DNA of 64,000 nt from DATEPR01 sp036491115 (lineage in GTDB: Bacteria; Actinomycetota; Actinomycetes; Mycobacteriales; Pseudonocardiaceae): contig DASXCQ010000089.1 in NCBI GenBank assembly GCA_036491115.1, positions 17,270 through 81,269 of the forward strand. Reading direction: 5' to 3'. The position numbers and the translations under genes were made by a program. Positions 1 to 7,903 of the stretch are shown here, in pieces; the stretch's first letter is position 1, and every line of letters starts with the position of its first letter. The notes under the pieces were generated by a model. The model saw nothing but the letters and a program-made list of their open reading frames with translations, did no database searches and was not told the DNA's origin.

Positions 1-8
1 TGACAGGT

Positions 9-791
9 ATGCCGGCGCTGATCTTCGACTGCGACGGGGTGTTGGCCGACACCGAACGCTACGGCCACCTGCCCGCGTTCAACCAGACGTTCCAGGAGTT
101 CGGCCTGCCCGTGCGGTGGAGTGAGGCGGAGTACGGCGAGAAGGTGTTGATCGGCGGCGGCAAGGAACGCATGCGGTCGCTGCTCACGCCCGAGTTCGTC
201 ACCGAGGCCGGCCTGCCCACCGACCCGGCGGCACTGGACGAGCAGGTCGCCCGGTGGCACCGCCGCAAGACCGAGATCTACGTGTCGATCATCGCCAGCG
301 GCGCCATCGAGCCGAGACCGGGCATCCGGCGGATCATCGAGGACGCGGCCGCGGCGGGGTGGTCGCTGGCCGTGGCGTCCACGTCGGCCGAGGAGTCGGT
401 GCGCAGCGTGCTGGCACGGGCTGCCGGTCCGGACCTGTCGCCCCGGTTCTCGGTGTTCGCCGGGGATGTCGTGGCGCACAAGAAGCCCGCGCCGGACATC
501 TACCAGCTCGCGGTGTCAGGCGTCGGTGTGGCACCGGCGGAGACGATCGTGATCGAGGACAGCAACAACGGCCTGCGCGCGGCCGTCGCCGCCGGCCTGA
601 CGTGCGTGGTCACGGTCAGCAGCTACACCCGGCACGAGGACTTCACCGGCGCCGCGCTCGTCGTGTCGTCCCTGGGCGATCCGGGCGCGGACATCGAGGT
701 GCTGGCCGACCCGTTCGGTCTGGCGCCCCGGCCGTTCGTGCTGATCGGCGATCTCGACGCCCTGCTCACCTCAGCCACCAGCCCGGCTTGA
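9..791 (+). CDS. HAD-superfamily phosphatase (CbbY/beta-PGM-like)
   Basis: A 260-aa haloacid-dehalogenase-like hydrolase. The N-terminal FDCDGVLADTE supplies the catalytic DxD (Asp7, Asp9). A helical cap follows, then a Thr/Ser motif near VASTS, the Lys of HKKPAPDIY (motif III) and the acidic VIEDSNNGL (motif IV) that binds Mg2+. The family dephosphorylates or isomerises small sugar phosphates in the cytosol; the substrate cannot be read from the sequence. It lies 11 nt upstream of dhaL-like and dhaK-like genes, so it probably acts on a C3/C4 ketose or polyol phosphate in the same pathway. The operon may begin left of the window, because only eight bases precede the ATG. Confidence 0.9.
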   Translation: MPALIFDCDGVLADTERYGHLPAFNQTFQEFGLPVRWSEAEYGEKVLIGGGKERMRSLLTPEFVTEAGLPTDPAALDEQVARWHRRKTEIYVSIIASGAIEPRPGIRRIIEDAAAAGWSLAVASTSAEESVRSVLARAAGPDLSPRFSVFAGDVVAHKKPAPDIYQLAVSGVGVAPAETIVIEDSNNGLRAAVAAGLTCVVTVSSYTRHEDFTGAALVVSSLGDPGADIEVLADPFGLAPRPFVLIGDLDALLTSATSPA

Positions 792-802
792 CAGGAGATC
801 AC

Positions 803-1447
803 ATGTCATCGGAGACATTCGCCGATCTGGAGTACGTCGTCCGCACGATCGCCCAGACGTCCGTCGACAACGAGAAGGCGTTCGGCGACCTGGACGCCGT
901 GGTGGGCGACGGCGACTTCGGCTACTCGCTGGCCCGCGGCTTCGAGATCGTGCTGGCCGACTGGGACACGTTCGACCGCGCGGACGCCGGCACGTTCCTG
1001 CAGAAGATCGCGTTGGTGATCTCCAAGCGGGTGGGCGGCACGTCCGGTCCACTGTGGGGCACCGCGTTCCTGCGGGCCGCGAGCACGGTGAAGGGCAAGC
1101 AGGAGGTGACCGGCGCGGACGCGGTCGCGATGCTGCGGGCCGCCGTCGAGGGCATCAAGCTGCGCGGCAAGTCCGACGTCGGCGACAAGACACTGCTGGA
1201 CGCACTGGTCCCGATGACCGACGCGATCGAACAGCGGCTGGCCAGCGGCAGTGGCACCAGCGGCGCGGAGGTCGCCAAGGTCGCGGCGGAGACGGCCCGC
1301 GCCGCCGCCGACGCCACCTCCACCATGCAGGCCATGCGGGGCCGGGCCAGTTACACCGGTGAGCGCAGCATCGGCTCGCCGGATGCGGGCGCGGTCGGCG
1401 TCGCGGTGATGGCCGAACGGGTCGCGGCCGAGTGGCCGGCCCACTGA
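803..1447 (+). CDS. dhaL: Dihydroxyacetone kinase subunit DhaL-like
   Basis: A 214-aa DAK2/DhaL-domain protein. The nucleotide/Mg-binding Asp cluster is visible as VVGDGDFG near residues 34-41, and the family's Gly-rich SGPLWGTAF and the C-terminal GSPDAGAVGVAVM are also present. In DhaKLM systems DhaL holds ADP and passes phosphate to the ketose bound by DhaK. The ATG at 803 follows a GGAG at 793-796; a longer open frame upstream merely overlaps the HAD gene. Here dhaL precedes dhaK, the reverse of the E. coli order, and no DhaM (PTS donor) gene or ATP-dependent fusion is seen. It could be an ATP-using erythrulose/tetrulose kinase half, as described for actinobacterial tetritol pathways. Confidence 0.9.
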   Translation: MSSETFADLEYVVRTIAQTSVDNEKAFGDLDAVVGDGDFGYSLARGFEIVLADWDTFDRADAGTFLQKIALVISKRVGGTSGPLWGTAFLRAASTVKGKQEVTGADAVAMLRAAVEGIKLRGKSDVGDKTLLDALVPMTDAIEQRLASGSGTSGAEVAKVAAETARAAADATSTMQAMRGRASYTGERSIGSPDAGAVGVAVMAERVAAEWPAH

Positions 1448-1499
1448 ACACTGAACTTCCTCTCCAGATCAGCCTCAATGCAGAGCAAGGAGCCCTCTC

Positions 1500-2495
1500 G
1501 TGAAGAAATTCGTCAACGACCCCAAGGACTTCGTCGCGGAGATGCTGGAGGGGCTCGCCCTCGCCAATCCGACGACGCTGAAATACGTACCGGACTACAA
1601 CCTGATCATGCGTACTGACGCACCGAACGAGAACAAGGTCTCGATCGTGCAGGGCTCCGGTTCCGGGCACGAGCCGGCCCACGTGATGACGGTCGGCAAG
1701 GGCATGCTGGACGCCGCCTGTCCCGGTGACGTGTTCGCCGCGCCGCCGACCGACTACGTGTACGAGACGGTGAAGCTGGTCTCCTCACCCAGGGGCGTGC
1801 TGCTGCTGGTGAACAACTACACCGGTGACCGCATGGCGTTCGAGATGGCGCAGGAACTGGCCGAGGCCGAGGACATCAAGGTCAAGACCCTGTTCATCAA
1901 CGACGACGTCGCGGTGCAGGACTCCACCTACACCGTCGGTCGCCGTGGTGTGGCGGGCAACTTCTTCGTGATGAAGGCCGTCGGCGCGGCCGCCGAGCGC
2001 GGTGCCGACCTGGACGAGGTGGCCAGGATCGGCGAGAAGGTGAACAGCGTGACCCGCACCATGGGCATGGCGCTCACCGCGTGCACGCCGCCGGCGAAGG
2101 GGTCGCCGCTGTTCGACCTGCCCGACGACGAGATCGAGATGGGCGTCGGCATCCACGGCGAGCCGGGCCGCCGCCGGGAGAAGCTGGCGCCGGCCAACGC
2201 GATCGTCGACGAGCTGCTCACCGCGGTAGCCGACGACCTGCCGTTCCAGTCCGGTGACCGGGTCGCCCTGATGCTCAACGGCCTGGGCGGCACGCCGATC
2301 AGCGAGCTCTACCTGCTCTACGGGCGGGCGCACAAGCAGCTCGCCGAGCGCGGCATCACGGTCGGCCGCAGCTACGTCGGCGAGTACTGCACGTCGCTGG
2401 ACATGGCGGGCGCCTCGCTCACCCTGGTCCGGCTGGACGACGAGATCGACAGCCTGCTGGGCGACCCGGCGGAGATCGCGATCCGGGTGTTCTGA
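1500..2495 (+). CDS. dhaK: Dihydroxyacetone kinase subunit DhaK-like
   Basis: A 331-aa DAK1-domain subunit. It begins MKKFVNDPKDFVAEMLEGL, has the substrate-loop GSGSGHEPAH near residue 50, and has GIHGEPGRR near residue 215, whose His covalently binds the ketose as a hemiaminal in this family. The start is GTG at 1500, with AAGGAG nine bases upstream. It is the last gene of the HAD-dhaL-dhaK unit; a strong hairpin follows at 2503. The 52-nt gap from dhaL is larger than the HAD-dhaL gap. The likely substrate is dihydroxyacetone or a tetrulose; the sequence alone does not decide this. Confidence 0.92.
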   Translation: MKKFVNDPKDFVAEMLEGLALANPTTLKYVPDYNLIMRTDAPNENKVSIVQGSGSGHEPAHVMTVGKGMLDAACPGDVFAAPPTDYVYETVKLVSSPRGVLLLVNNYTGDRMAFEMAQELAEAEDIKVKTLFINDDVAVQDSTYTVGRRGVAGNFFVMKAVGAAAERGADLDEVARIGEKVNSVTRTMGMALTACTPPAKGSPLFDLPDDEIEMGVGIHGEPGRRREKLAPANAIVDELLTAVADDLPFQSGDRVALMLNGLGGTPISELYLLYGRAHKQLAERGITVGRSYVGEYCTSLDMAGASLTLVRLDDEIDSLLGDPAEIAIRVF

Positions 2496-2502
2496 CCGCC
2501 TC

Positions 2503-2535
2503 GAACGTCCCCGAGGCACAGCCTCGGGGACGTTC
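2503..2535 (+). terminator. Strong hairpin after dhaK
   Basis: A perfect 15-bp inverted repeat (GAACGTCCCCGAGGC, loop ACA, exact complement) begins 8 nt after the dhaK stop. No U-tract is needed for actinobacterial terminators of this type. It should also stop transcription arriving from the convergent HxlR gene. Confidence 0.8.
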
Positions 2536-2629
2536 TCGGCATCCTCACCATCGCCGCGGAGGCGAAGCGCTGGCCAAGGAGCTGGCGGCGCTGGTGACCC
2601 CGACCGCGGGAACCGCCCCTACAGCCGGA

Positions 2630-3115
2630 TCAGCGCGCGGCCGAGTAGACCTCGGCCAGCCGGGCCAGGACACCGGGCCCGTCCCGCGACGGCTCCGGTG
2701 CGCCGAGGTGGACGGTCCGGAGTTCGGCCATCAACTCGGCCCACAGCCGCGGTCCGCCCTCGGCCAGCAGTTCGGCCCGGACGCGCAGCCGGTCGGTGGT
2801 CGGGCGGTGGTGCAGGCCCCACTCGCCGAGCCGCGCGAAGACCGGCACCAGCTGGATCGACGCCTCGGTCAGGCTGTAGGCGGCCCGCCGGCCGGGACCA
2901 GCGTTCTCGCGGGTCAGCAGGCCGGCACTCACCAGCCGCTTGAGCCGGTCGGCCAGGATGTTGGAGGCGATCCCCTCCTCTGAGCCGGCCAGCAGCTCGC
3001 GGAAGTAGCGGCGGTTGCCGAACAGCACGTCCCGCAGCACCAGCAGGCTCCAGCTGTCGCCGAACGCCTCGACGGCCGCGTTGATCGGGCAACCCGAACG
3101 CGCCTGCTCCACCAT
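2630..3115 (-). CDS. HxlR-family winged-helix regulator
   Basis: A 161-aa MarR-like HxlR regulator. An N-terminal CPINAAVEAFGDSWSLLVLRD carries the family's conserved Cys and W-S motifs. The recognition region is GIASNILADRLKRLVSAGLL, followed by the wing around GRRAAYSLTEAS and a C-terminal dimerisation tail. I chose ATG 3115 because GGGAGGTGGGA lies directly upstream; an in-frame ATG at 3145 has no such site. It is transcribed divergently from the DHFR-like gene at 3197. Family members often repress an adjacent enzyme gene in response to reactive carbonyl or oxidative signals via that Cys. Confidence 0.88.
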   Translation of the reverse strand: MVEQARSGCPINAAVEAFGDSWSLLVLRDVLFGNRRYFRELLAGSEEGIASNILADRLKRLVSAGLLTRENAGPGRRAAYSLTEASIQLVPVFARLGEWGLHHRPTTDRLRVRAELLAEGGPRLWAELMAELRTVHLGAPEPSRDGPGVLARLAEVYSAAR

Positions 3116-3129
3116 TCCCACCTCCCACC

Positions 3130-3180
3130 GGTTGCAATCTACCATCGGTTGGGCCAGGCTACTGCTTGTGAAATGCAACC
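3130..3180. promoter_or_regulatory. Divergent promoter region with GGTTGCA/TGCAACC arms
   Basis: Between the HxlR gene and the DHFR-like gene, GGTTGCA (3130-3136) and its exact reverse complement TGCAACC (3174-3180) face each other across 37 bp. HxlR proteins bind as dimers to dyad sites in shared promoters, so these are candidate operator halves. This is inference from position and symmetry. Confidence 0.4.
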
Positions 3181-3196
3181 ACCTATGGAGGCCGTG

Positions 3197-3751
3197 ATGA
3201 CCGACACCACACCCCAGACCGCGAGCGGCAAGGTGCTCTGGCACTTCGCGATGTCCCTGGACGGCTTCGTCGCCGGACCGCACCACGAGATGGACTGGAT
3301 GACCGGGACCACGTTGCGGCCCGGACTGCACCACGAGTACGTCAGCACCACCGGTGCCGTACTGGCCGGCCGGGATGGCTGGGACCAGGCCGTCGGCGGC
3401 AACCGGCCCTATGGCGGCGCCTGGCAAGGGCCGATCTTCGTGCTCACCCACCACCCCGAGGACGCCACACCGGCCGAGGACGTGACGTTCCTCGACTGCG
3501 ATCCGGCCGAGGCCGTGCGGATCGGGCTGGCCGCGGCAGGCGGCAAGAACCTTGAGGTGTTCTCCCCCACCATCGGCCGCCAACTACTCGAGTTGGGCCT
3601 GATCGACGAGATCGACCTGCACATCGTCCCGGTCCTGCTCGGCGACGGCATCCGGCTGCTGCACAACCCCGGCGGCGCGCCGATCCGGCTGCACCGGGAC
3701 GGCGACCACCCCACGGGTGCGGTGAACGTGCGGTACCGGCCGGTTCGCTGA
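3197..3751 (+). CDS. Dihydrofolate-reductase-like (RibD C-terminal) family protein
   Basis: A 184-aa single-domain RibD_C/DHFR-like protein. It opens with GKVLWHFAMSLDGFVAG, where the MSLDGFVA motif is diagnostic. It contains the NADPH-loop-like AGGKNLEVFSPTIGRQL and the family's C-terminal LIDEIDLHIVPVLLGDGIRLL. Such stand-alone proteins are presumed NADPH-dependent reductases; the substrate is unknown and true folate reductase activity is not implied. ATG 3197 has GGAGG 8 nt upstream (ATGGAGGCCGTG), which argues against the earlier in-frame ATG at 3149. It is divergent from the HxlR regulator, its likely controller. Confidence 0.88.
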   Translation: MTDTTPQTASGKVLWHFAMSLDGFVAGPHHEMDWMTGTTLRPGLHHEYVSTTGAVLAGRDGWDQAVGGNRPYGGAWQGPIFVLTHHPEDATPAEDVTFLDCDPAEAVRIGLAAAGGKNLEVFSPTIGRQLLELGLIDEIDLHIVPVLLGDGIRLLHNPGGAPIRLHRDGDHPTGAVNVRYRPVR

Positions 3752-3863
3752 GAACTCGCTGATAGGCCCCTGTGGACTTCCGGCACCGGGCGTAGTTCGG
3801 CCCGCGGCACGCGTTGAACGGTGTACAGGCCCATTCCATCCCTGCCGGAAGGAACCGAACGAC

Positions 3864-4367
3864 ATGACTACCGCATTCGCGTCGCAGCGGCTGCGCTCCG
3901 CGTCGCTGCCCACTCCGCCCACGGGCTGGCCGGTCGGCTCGTACGACACGTACGAGAAAGCACAGCGGGCCGTGGACTACTTGGCGGACAACAACTTCCC
4001 GGTACACGACGTCACCATCGTCGGTATCTCGCCGATGCTGGTGGAGCGGGTGCAGGGCAGGCTCACGTGGGGCAGGGTGCTCGCCGCCGGTGCCGCCAGC
4101 GGTGCCTGGTTCGGCCTGTTCGTCGGCCTGCTGCTGACCATCTTCACGGCGGGCGCGGGCATCGCGCCGCTGCTGCTGGGCCTGGTGATCGGTGTCGTGT
4201 TCGGACTCGCGTCCGCCGCGATCAGCTACCGCGCCACCGGTGGCCGACGTGACTTCACGTCGCACAGCCAGCTCGTCGCGCAGCGCTACGACGTGCTCTG
4301 CGAGCCGAGGAACGCGGAACTGGCCAGGCAGTTGCTGGCCGAACTGGCCAACAAGACGGTGATCTGA
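3864..4367 (+). CDS. General-stress (YflT/GS17M-like) membrane-associated protein
   Basis: A 167-aa protein. Residues 20-60 (GSYDTYEKAQRAVDYLADNN, then HDVTIVG) match the general-stress-protein 17M/YflT-type domain. Two hydrophobic Gly/Ala-rich segments follow (about 68-88 and 90-112), and a soluble tail ends in LARQLLAELANK. This architecture is common in actinobacteria and its biochemical role is unknown. GGAAGGAAC precedes ATG 3864. No SigF-type promoter is visible upstream, unlike the stress genes at 16-23 kb. Confidence 0.8.
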   Translation: MTTAFASQRLRSASLPTPPTGWPVGSYDTYEKAQRAVDYLADNNFPVHDVTIVGISPMLVERVQGRLTWGRVLAAGAASGAWFGLFVGLLLTIFTAGAGIAPLLLGLVIGVVFGLASAAISYRATGGRRDFTSHSQLVAQRYDVLCEPRNAELARQLLAELANKTVI

Positions 4368-4374
4368 CGTCGCG

Positions 4375-5808
4375 TCACCAACTGCCCTTGTGCTCCGGTA
4401 CCAGGAACACCAGGGGCAGGCAGAGCAGGAGCAGGGCCGCGAACACGATGAACACGTACGCCTGGGCGGTGCCCGGATCCGCTGACCGCGCGATGACGGC
4501 CGTGGTGACGGACACCGCCGCGATCGACCCGGACTGCCGGAACATGCCGCGTAGTCCGGCGATCGCCGCCACCTGGTCGGGCGCGAGTTGCAGACTGGCG
4601 TTGTTGGACGCCGGAATGGACAGGCCCATGCCGCAGCCGGTGATGCCGGCGGCGATGGCCAGCCACAGGTACGGCGACACCTGCGGGGTGATGAACATCA
4701 TCAGCAGCCCTGCCACGACGATGACGAACCCGAGGATCATCGGCAGCCGGTATCCGGTGCGGCGCAACGTCAACACAGCCAGTCCGGCGATACTGATCAT
4801 GCCGACCGCGCGGGCGGTGAGCAGGGTGCCCGCACCCAGCGGCGCGATGTGGAACCGGTCCTCCGCGTAGAGCGGGACGAGTGCCGCGAAGCCGATCGCG
4901 CCCGCGCCGGACATCACGTTGATCAGGTTCATCACGCCGAAACCCTTGCCGCGCAACAGCCGGTAGGGCACGAACGGTGCGTCGTCGTACTTCGAGTGCC
5001 GGACGAACAACACCATCAGCAGCAGCGCGACGAGCTCGCAGCCGATGAACACCGGGCTGTACAGCGGGATCTGACCGCTGCCCAGGTAGGTGATGCCGAA
5101 CATGGCGGCCAGGATCAGCCCGCCGAGCAGCGCGATACCGCGCAGGTCGATCCGGCTGCGCACCCGGCGCGAGTTGCCCGGCACGAACTTCGCGGCCAGC
5201 AGGATCAGCACGATGCCGATCGGCACGTTCACCAGGAAGATGCCGCGCCACGACCAGGTCGCGACGAACACGCCGCCGATGATCGGGCCGACGATGCCGC
5301 CGATCGGGAAGATGCTGGTGAACATGCCCAGCGCGCGGTCGCGGTCGCGGCCGAAGTGGTCGGACACGATGCCGGTGGCCGACGGCATGAACGCGCCGCC
5401 GCCGATCGCCTGCACCGCGCGCAACGCCACCAGCACGTAGATGTTGGTGGCCAGGCCGCAGGCCAGCGACGCGACGGTGAACACGGCCGCCGAGATCAGG
5501 TACACGTTCTTGCGGCCGTACATGTCGCTGATCTTGCCGGCGAACGGCATGGCCAGGACCTGGCCGAGTGCGTAGATCGTGATCGTCCAGCCGCTCCAGT
5601 TGATGGCGGCGTGCAACTCGCCCTCGATGGCCGGCAGCGCGGTCGCCACAATGGTCTGGTCGACGGAGCTCATGAACAGGCCAAGCGACACGATGGCGAA
5701 GATCAGCTTGCGGCGGGCCAACGGTTCGGCCGGCGCACTCGCGGGGTTCTCCCTCGGCGCGCCCGGCCTGACTCGCAGCGCACTGGCCGCGTTCTGGGCT
5801 TCGTCCAC
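4375..5808 (-). CDS. MFS drug exporter, DHA2 (14-TM) family
   Basis: A 477-aa major-facilitator transporter. After a roughly 35-residue cytoplasmic N-terminus come the TM1 motif FMSSVDQTIVATALPAI (motif D1) and the motif A-like GKISDMYGRKNVYLI. TM5 carries IGGIVGPIIGGVFV (motif C, the drug-antiporter signature). About 14 hydrophobic helices can be counted. The GTG start at 5808 fits a promoter crossed by the MarR operator; longer open frames reach back through the marR gene and are not credible. It is a proton-driven exporter in the plasma membrane, with unknown substrate, divergent from and probably repressed by the MarR protein. Confidence 0.9.
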   Translation of the reverse strand: MDEAQNAASALRVRPGAPRENPASAPAEPLARRKLIFAIVSLGLFMSSVDQTIVATALPAIEGELHAAINWSGWTITIYALGQVLAMPFAGKISDMYGRKNVYLISAAVFTVASLACGLATNIYVLVALRAVQAIGGGAFMPSATGIVSDHFGRDRDRALGMFTSIFPIGGIVGPIIGGVFVATWSWRGIFLVNVPIGIVLILLAAKFVPGNSRRVRSRIDLRGIALLGGLILAAMFGITYLGSGQIPLYSPVFIGCELVALLLMVLFVRHSKYDDAPFVPYRLLRGKGFGVMNLINVMSGAGAIGFAALVPLYAEDRFHIAPLGAGTLLTARAVGMISIAGLAVLTLRRTGYRLPMILGFVIVVAGLLMMFITPQVSPYLWLAIAAGITGCGMGLSIPASNNASLQLAPDQVAAIAGLRGMFRQSGSIAAVSVTTAVIARSADPGTAQAYVFIVFAALLLLCLPLVFLVPEHKGSW

Positions 5809-5824
5809 GTTCTGTAATACTAGA

Positions 5825-5840
5825 TGCTTGCCAGCAAGCA
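5825..5840. promoter_or_regulatory. Palindromic MarR operator between exporter and regulator
   Basis: TGCTTGC-CA-GCAAGCA is a perfect 7-bp inverted repeat. It lies 16 bp from the exporter's GTG and 20 bp before the marR ATG. A dimeric MarR protein bound here would block both promoters, a common autoregulated exporter circuit. Confidence 0.7.
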
Positions 5841-5860
5841 AGCAACTCGCCGGAGGTGTG

Positions 5861-6322
5861 ATGGACGTCGAACTCGTGGCGCGCCTGCGGGGTGTGATCA
5901 GCAGGCTCGCCCGGCAGCTCAACGCCTCCGCCACCGGCGAGGGCCTGACGCCGACCCAGTACTCGGTGCTCGGTCTGATCCGCTGGCGCGGCCCGCTCGG
6001 GCTGGCCGAACTGACCGAGCTGGAGGGCGTCAACCCCACGATGCTGTCGCGCATCGTGCGCAAACTGGACGAACTGGGCCTGATCCAGCGCCTGCCCGAT
6101 CCCAACGACCTGCGGGCGGTCCGGGTGCGCATCACGCCCGCCGGTGACGAACTGCACGGCCGCATCCGCACCCTGCGCTCCGGCGTTCTCGCCGACTGGA
6201 TCCAACGCCTCCCCCAGGACACCCAGGACACCCTGCTGGCCGCGGTCCCCGCCATGGAGGCGCTGGCCGACGTGGTCGGCCCGGCCGGCCGCCCGACCAG
6301 GTCGCCGAGCGCTCCCAACTGA
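5861..6322 (+). CDS. MarR-family transcriptional regulator
   Basis: A 153-aa MarR-type winged helix. The HTH is GLAELTELEGVNPTMLSRIVRKL (about 52-74), followed by the wing with the canonical LIQRLPDPNDLRAVRVRITPAG (D-x-R in the wing). ATG 5861 follows CGGAGGTGTG. It is divergent from the MFS exporter with a perfect palindrome between them, so it probably represses both genes and is released by an effluxed aromatic or antibiotic. The HTH and wing are intact; the last 20 residues are Pro/Ser/Arg-rich. Confidence 0.9.
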   Translation: MDVELVARLRGVISRLARQLNASATGEGLTPTQYSVLGLIRWRGPLGLAELTELEGVNPTMLSRIVRKLDELGLIQRLPDPNDLRAVRVRITPAGDELHGRIRTLRSGVLADWIQRLPQDTQDTLLAAVPAMEALADVVGPAGRPTRSPSAPN

Positions 6323-6396
6323 TTGCGGACCACCATCGGCCACGCCAGGTTCCTCCGCGCACCGCTTGCAGAGCGCAATCAGTTCGGGAGCTGCCA

Positions 6397-6600
6397 TGAC
6401 ACGCGCCACGAAGCTCGACCGCCGTCACAGCGGTGTGGCACGAGGGCCGGGTCTATCTCCACACCGGCGAGGGTGAGCAGAAGTACCTCAACCTGACGAC
6501 CACCAGCACGTGCTCGTCCTGGTCGGCGACGGCCGGTGGGACGCCGGCATCGACGTCGCCGTGGAAGGCGTACGGCCCCGCCGAGGGTGACCCGTTCGGA
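6397..6600 (+). pseudogene. Remnant of an F420/FMN pyridoxamine-5'-phosphate-oxidase-family gene
   Basis: Reading in two frames gives pieces of one family. VWHEGRVYLHTGEGEQKYLN is in one frame (from 6433). After a shift near 6500 comes HVLVLVGDGRWDAGIDVAVE, which then ends at a TGA near 6589. The pattern (strand, RK/QKYLNL, then NxHVxLxxG) is that of split-barrel PPOX-like deazaflavin/flavin enzymes. Only about 65 residues remain and neither frame is complete. It abuts the HIT gene's 3' end, so no functional product is expected. Confidence 0.6.
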
Positions 6601-6608
6601 CAGACCGG

Positions 6609-7070
6609 CTACGAGTTCTGGGCGGCCAGGACCGCGCGCACCCGGTCGCAGACCACCTCGACGTCGACCGGGTCCGGCTGCTCGCCCAGGCGGAACATCG
6701 CTGCTTGCAGGTCCGGCCCTCGGGTGCCGAACCGGTCCATGTCCGACCGGGTCACCGGCTGCACCACGAAATGGACATGGCCGGGCCGCCCCTTGGCATG
6801 CGACCACAGGCAGACGTAGACCTGCTCGGGCGTCATCACCTCGGTGACCGCAGCCGACACCCGGCGCAGCAGCGGACCCAGCTCGGCGGTCTCCCGCTCG
6901 TCCAGGTCGGCCACGTGCACCACGTGCCGGAACGGCTTGACGATGAGCGTCCCGGCGCCGAGCGGGCCGACCGTGTGCTCCACCAGCCAGTGTTCCGTCT
7001 CGCCCAGGCGACCGCCGGGCAGCGGGCGGGCGCCGCTGGTCAGGTCACAGGTCATGCACGCGGTCGTCAT
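6609..7070 (-). CDS. HIT-family nucleotide hydrolase
   Basis: A 153-aa histidine-triad protein. CMTCDL near the N-terminus is a likely zinc knuckle. WLVEHTVGPLGAGTLIVKP is the typical substrate-strand region, and PGHVHFVVQP carries the triad. The triad's first two histidines are present, including the middle nucleophile, but the third position is Val, a deviation seen in some actinobacterial HIT proteins. HIT enzymes hydrolyse nucleotide phosphoramidates or dinucleoside polyphosphates. It is the last gene of a four-gene minus-strand run: its ATG overlaps the stop of the hydratase gene (ATGA at 7067-7070). Confidence 0.85.
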   Translation of the reverse strand: MTTACMTCDLTSGARPLPGGRLGETEHWLVEHTVGPLGAGTLIVKPFRHVVHVADLDERETAELGPLLRRVSAAVTEVMTPEQVYVCLWSHAKGRPGHVHFVVQPVTRSDMDRFGTRGPDLQAAMFRLGEQPDPVDVEVVCDRVRAVLAAQNS

Positions 7071-7903
7071 GCCAGCACCGCCGTTCCGGTGATGGACGGG
7101 CCCAGGCCGGGCACCGCCGCCGTCAGTGACACCTCGTCGCCATCGGCCGTGCCGGTCACCTCGACCGTCTCACCCGCGAACGTGGGCGCGAGCAGCCGGT
7201 AGTCGAAGGACGTGACCGCACGGTCCGGCCGGAATCGACGCGGGATCTCCAGCAACAGCAACGCCAGCAGCGGCCCGTGCACCACCAGACCGGGATAGCC
7301 CTCGACCTGGGTGACGTACGCCTGGTCGTAGTGGATGCGGTGCGTGTTGTAGGTCAGCGCGCTGAACCGGAACAGGGTCATCTCGTCCGGGACGACCGAG
7401 AACCGCCAGTCGCCATCGGGCGGTTCACCGGTCGGCCGGCGCAGCGCCCTGGTCTGGCCCGGCGCCTGCGACCGGTAGACCACGTCCTGCTCCTCCACGG
7501 CCGCGACCGTCGCGCCCACCCGGAACTCGTGGCGCACCGTGACGAACGCCATTTCCCCGCTGCGACCCCGTTTTACCGTCACTGAGTCCAGTGTGGACGT
7601 TCGAGTGACCGGCTCGCCGATCGGCAGCGGTGCGTGGAGACGCAGCCGGCCGCCGGCGATCATCCTGCGGCGCTGCGGAATCGGCGGCAGGAACCGGCCA
7701 TCGGCCGGATGGCCGTCCGGCCCCAGTTCGGACCGACTCGGGTGCTCGAGAAATCCGAGCCAGTGCCACAACGGCGGCAGCCCGGCACACTCCGGCTGGT
7801 CCAACAGCGCGGTCAACGCCGACACCGACCACCGGCTGATCCGGTCGGTCACCGTGTCCGGAGCCGGGGACCAGCCGGCGACGGCGTCGCCGAGACCGGT
7901 CAT
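7067..7903 (-). CDS. HTD2/FAS1-type dehydratase (mesaconyl-CoA-hydratase-like, hot-dog fold)
   Basis: A 278-aa double hot-dog protein. The N-terminal MaoC-N half includes the GLPPLWHWLGFLEH region. The C-terminal half has LTYNTHRIHYDQAYVTQVEGYPGLVVHGPL, containing the family's hydratase motif with Asn-x-His-x-x-His-Tyr-D and the downstream HGP. Relatives hydrate or dehydrate acyl-CoA/ACP thioesters (mesaconyl-C4-CoA hydratase, Htd2). Its ATG overlaps the methyltransferase stop and its own stop overlaps the HIT start, implying coupled translation. The substrate is unknown. Confidence 0.82.
   Translation of the reverse strand: MTGLGDAVAGWSPAPDTVTDRISRWSVSALTALLDQPECAGLPPLWHWLGFLEHPSRSELGPDGHPADGRFLPPIPQRRRMIAGGRLRLHAPLPIGEPVTRTSTLDSVTVKRGRSGEMAFVTVRHEFRVGATVAAVEEQDVVYRSQAPGQTRALRRPTGEPPDGDWRFSVVPDEMTLFRFSALTYNTHRIHYDQAYVTQVEGYPGLVVHGPLLALLLLEIPRRFRPDRAVTSFDYRLLAPTFAGETVEVTGTADGDEVSLTAAVPGLGPSITGTAVLA

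Noticed and set aside
806..1444. Many long antisense ORFs over real genes across the window (for example 806-1444 minus, 4286-6409 minus frame 2, 14011-15756 plus)
   Set aside because: They are shadows caused by high GC; their translations are Arg/Ala/Pro/Gly-rich and lack family motifs.
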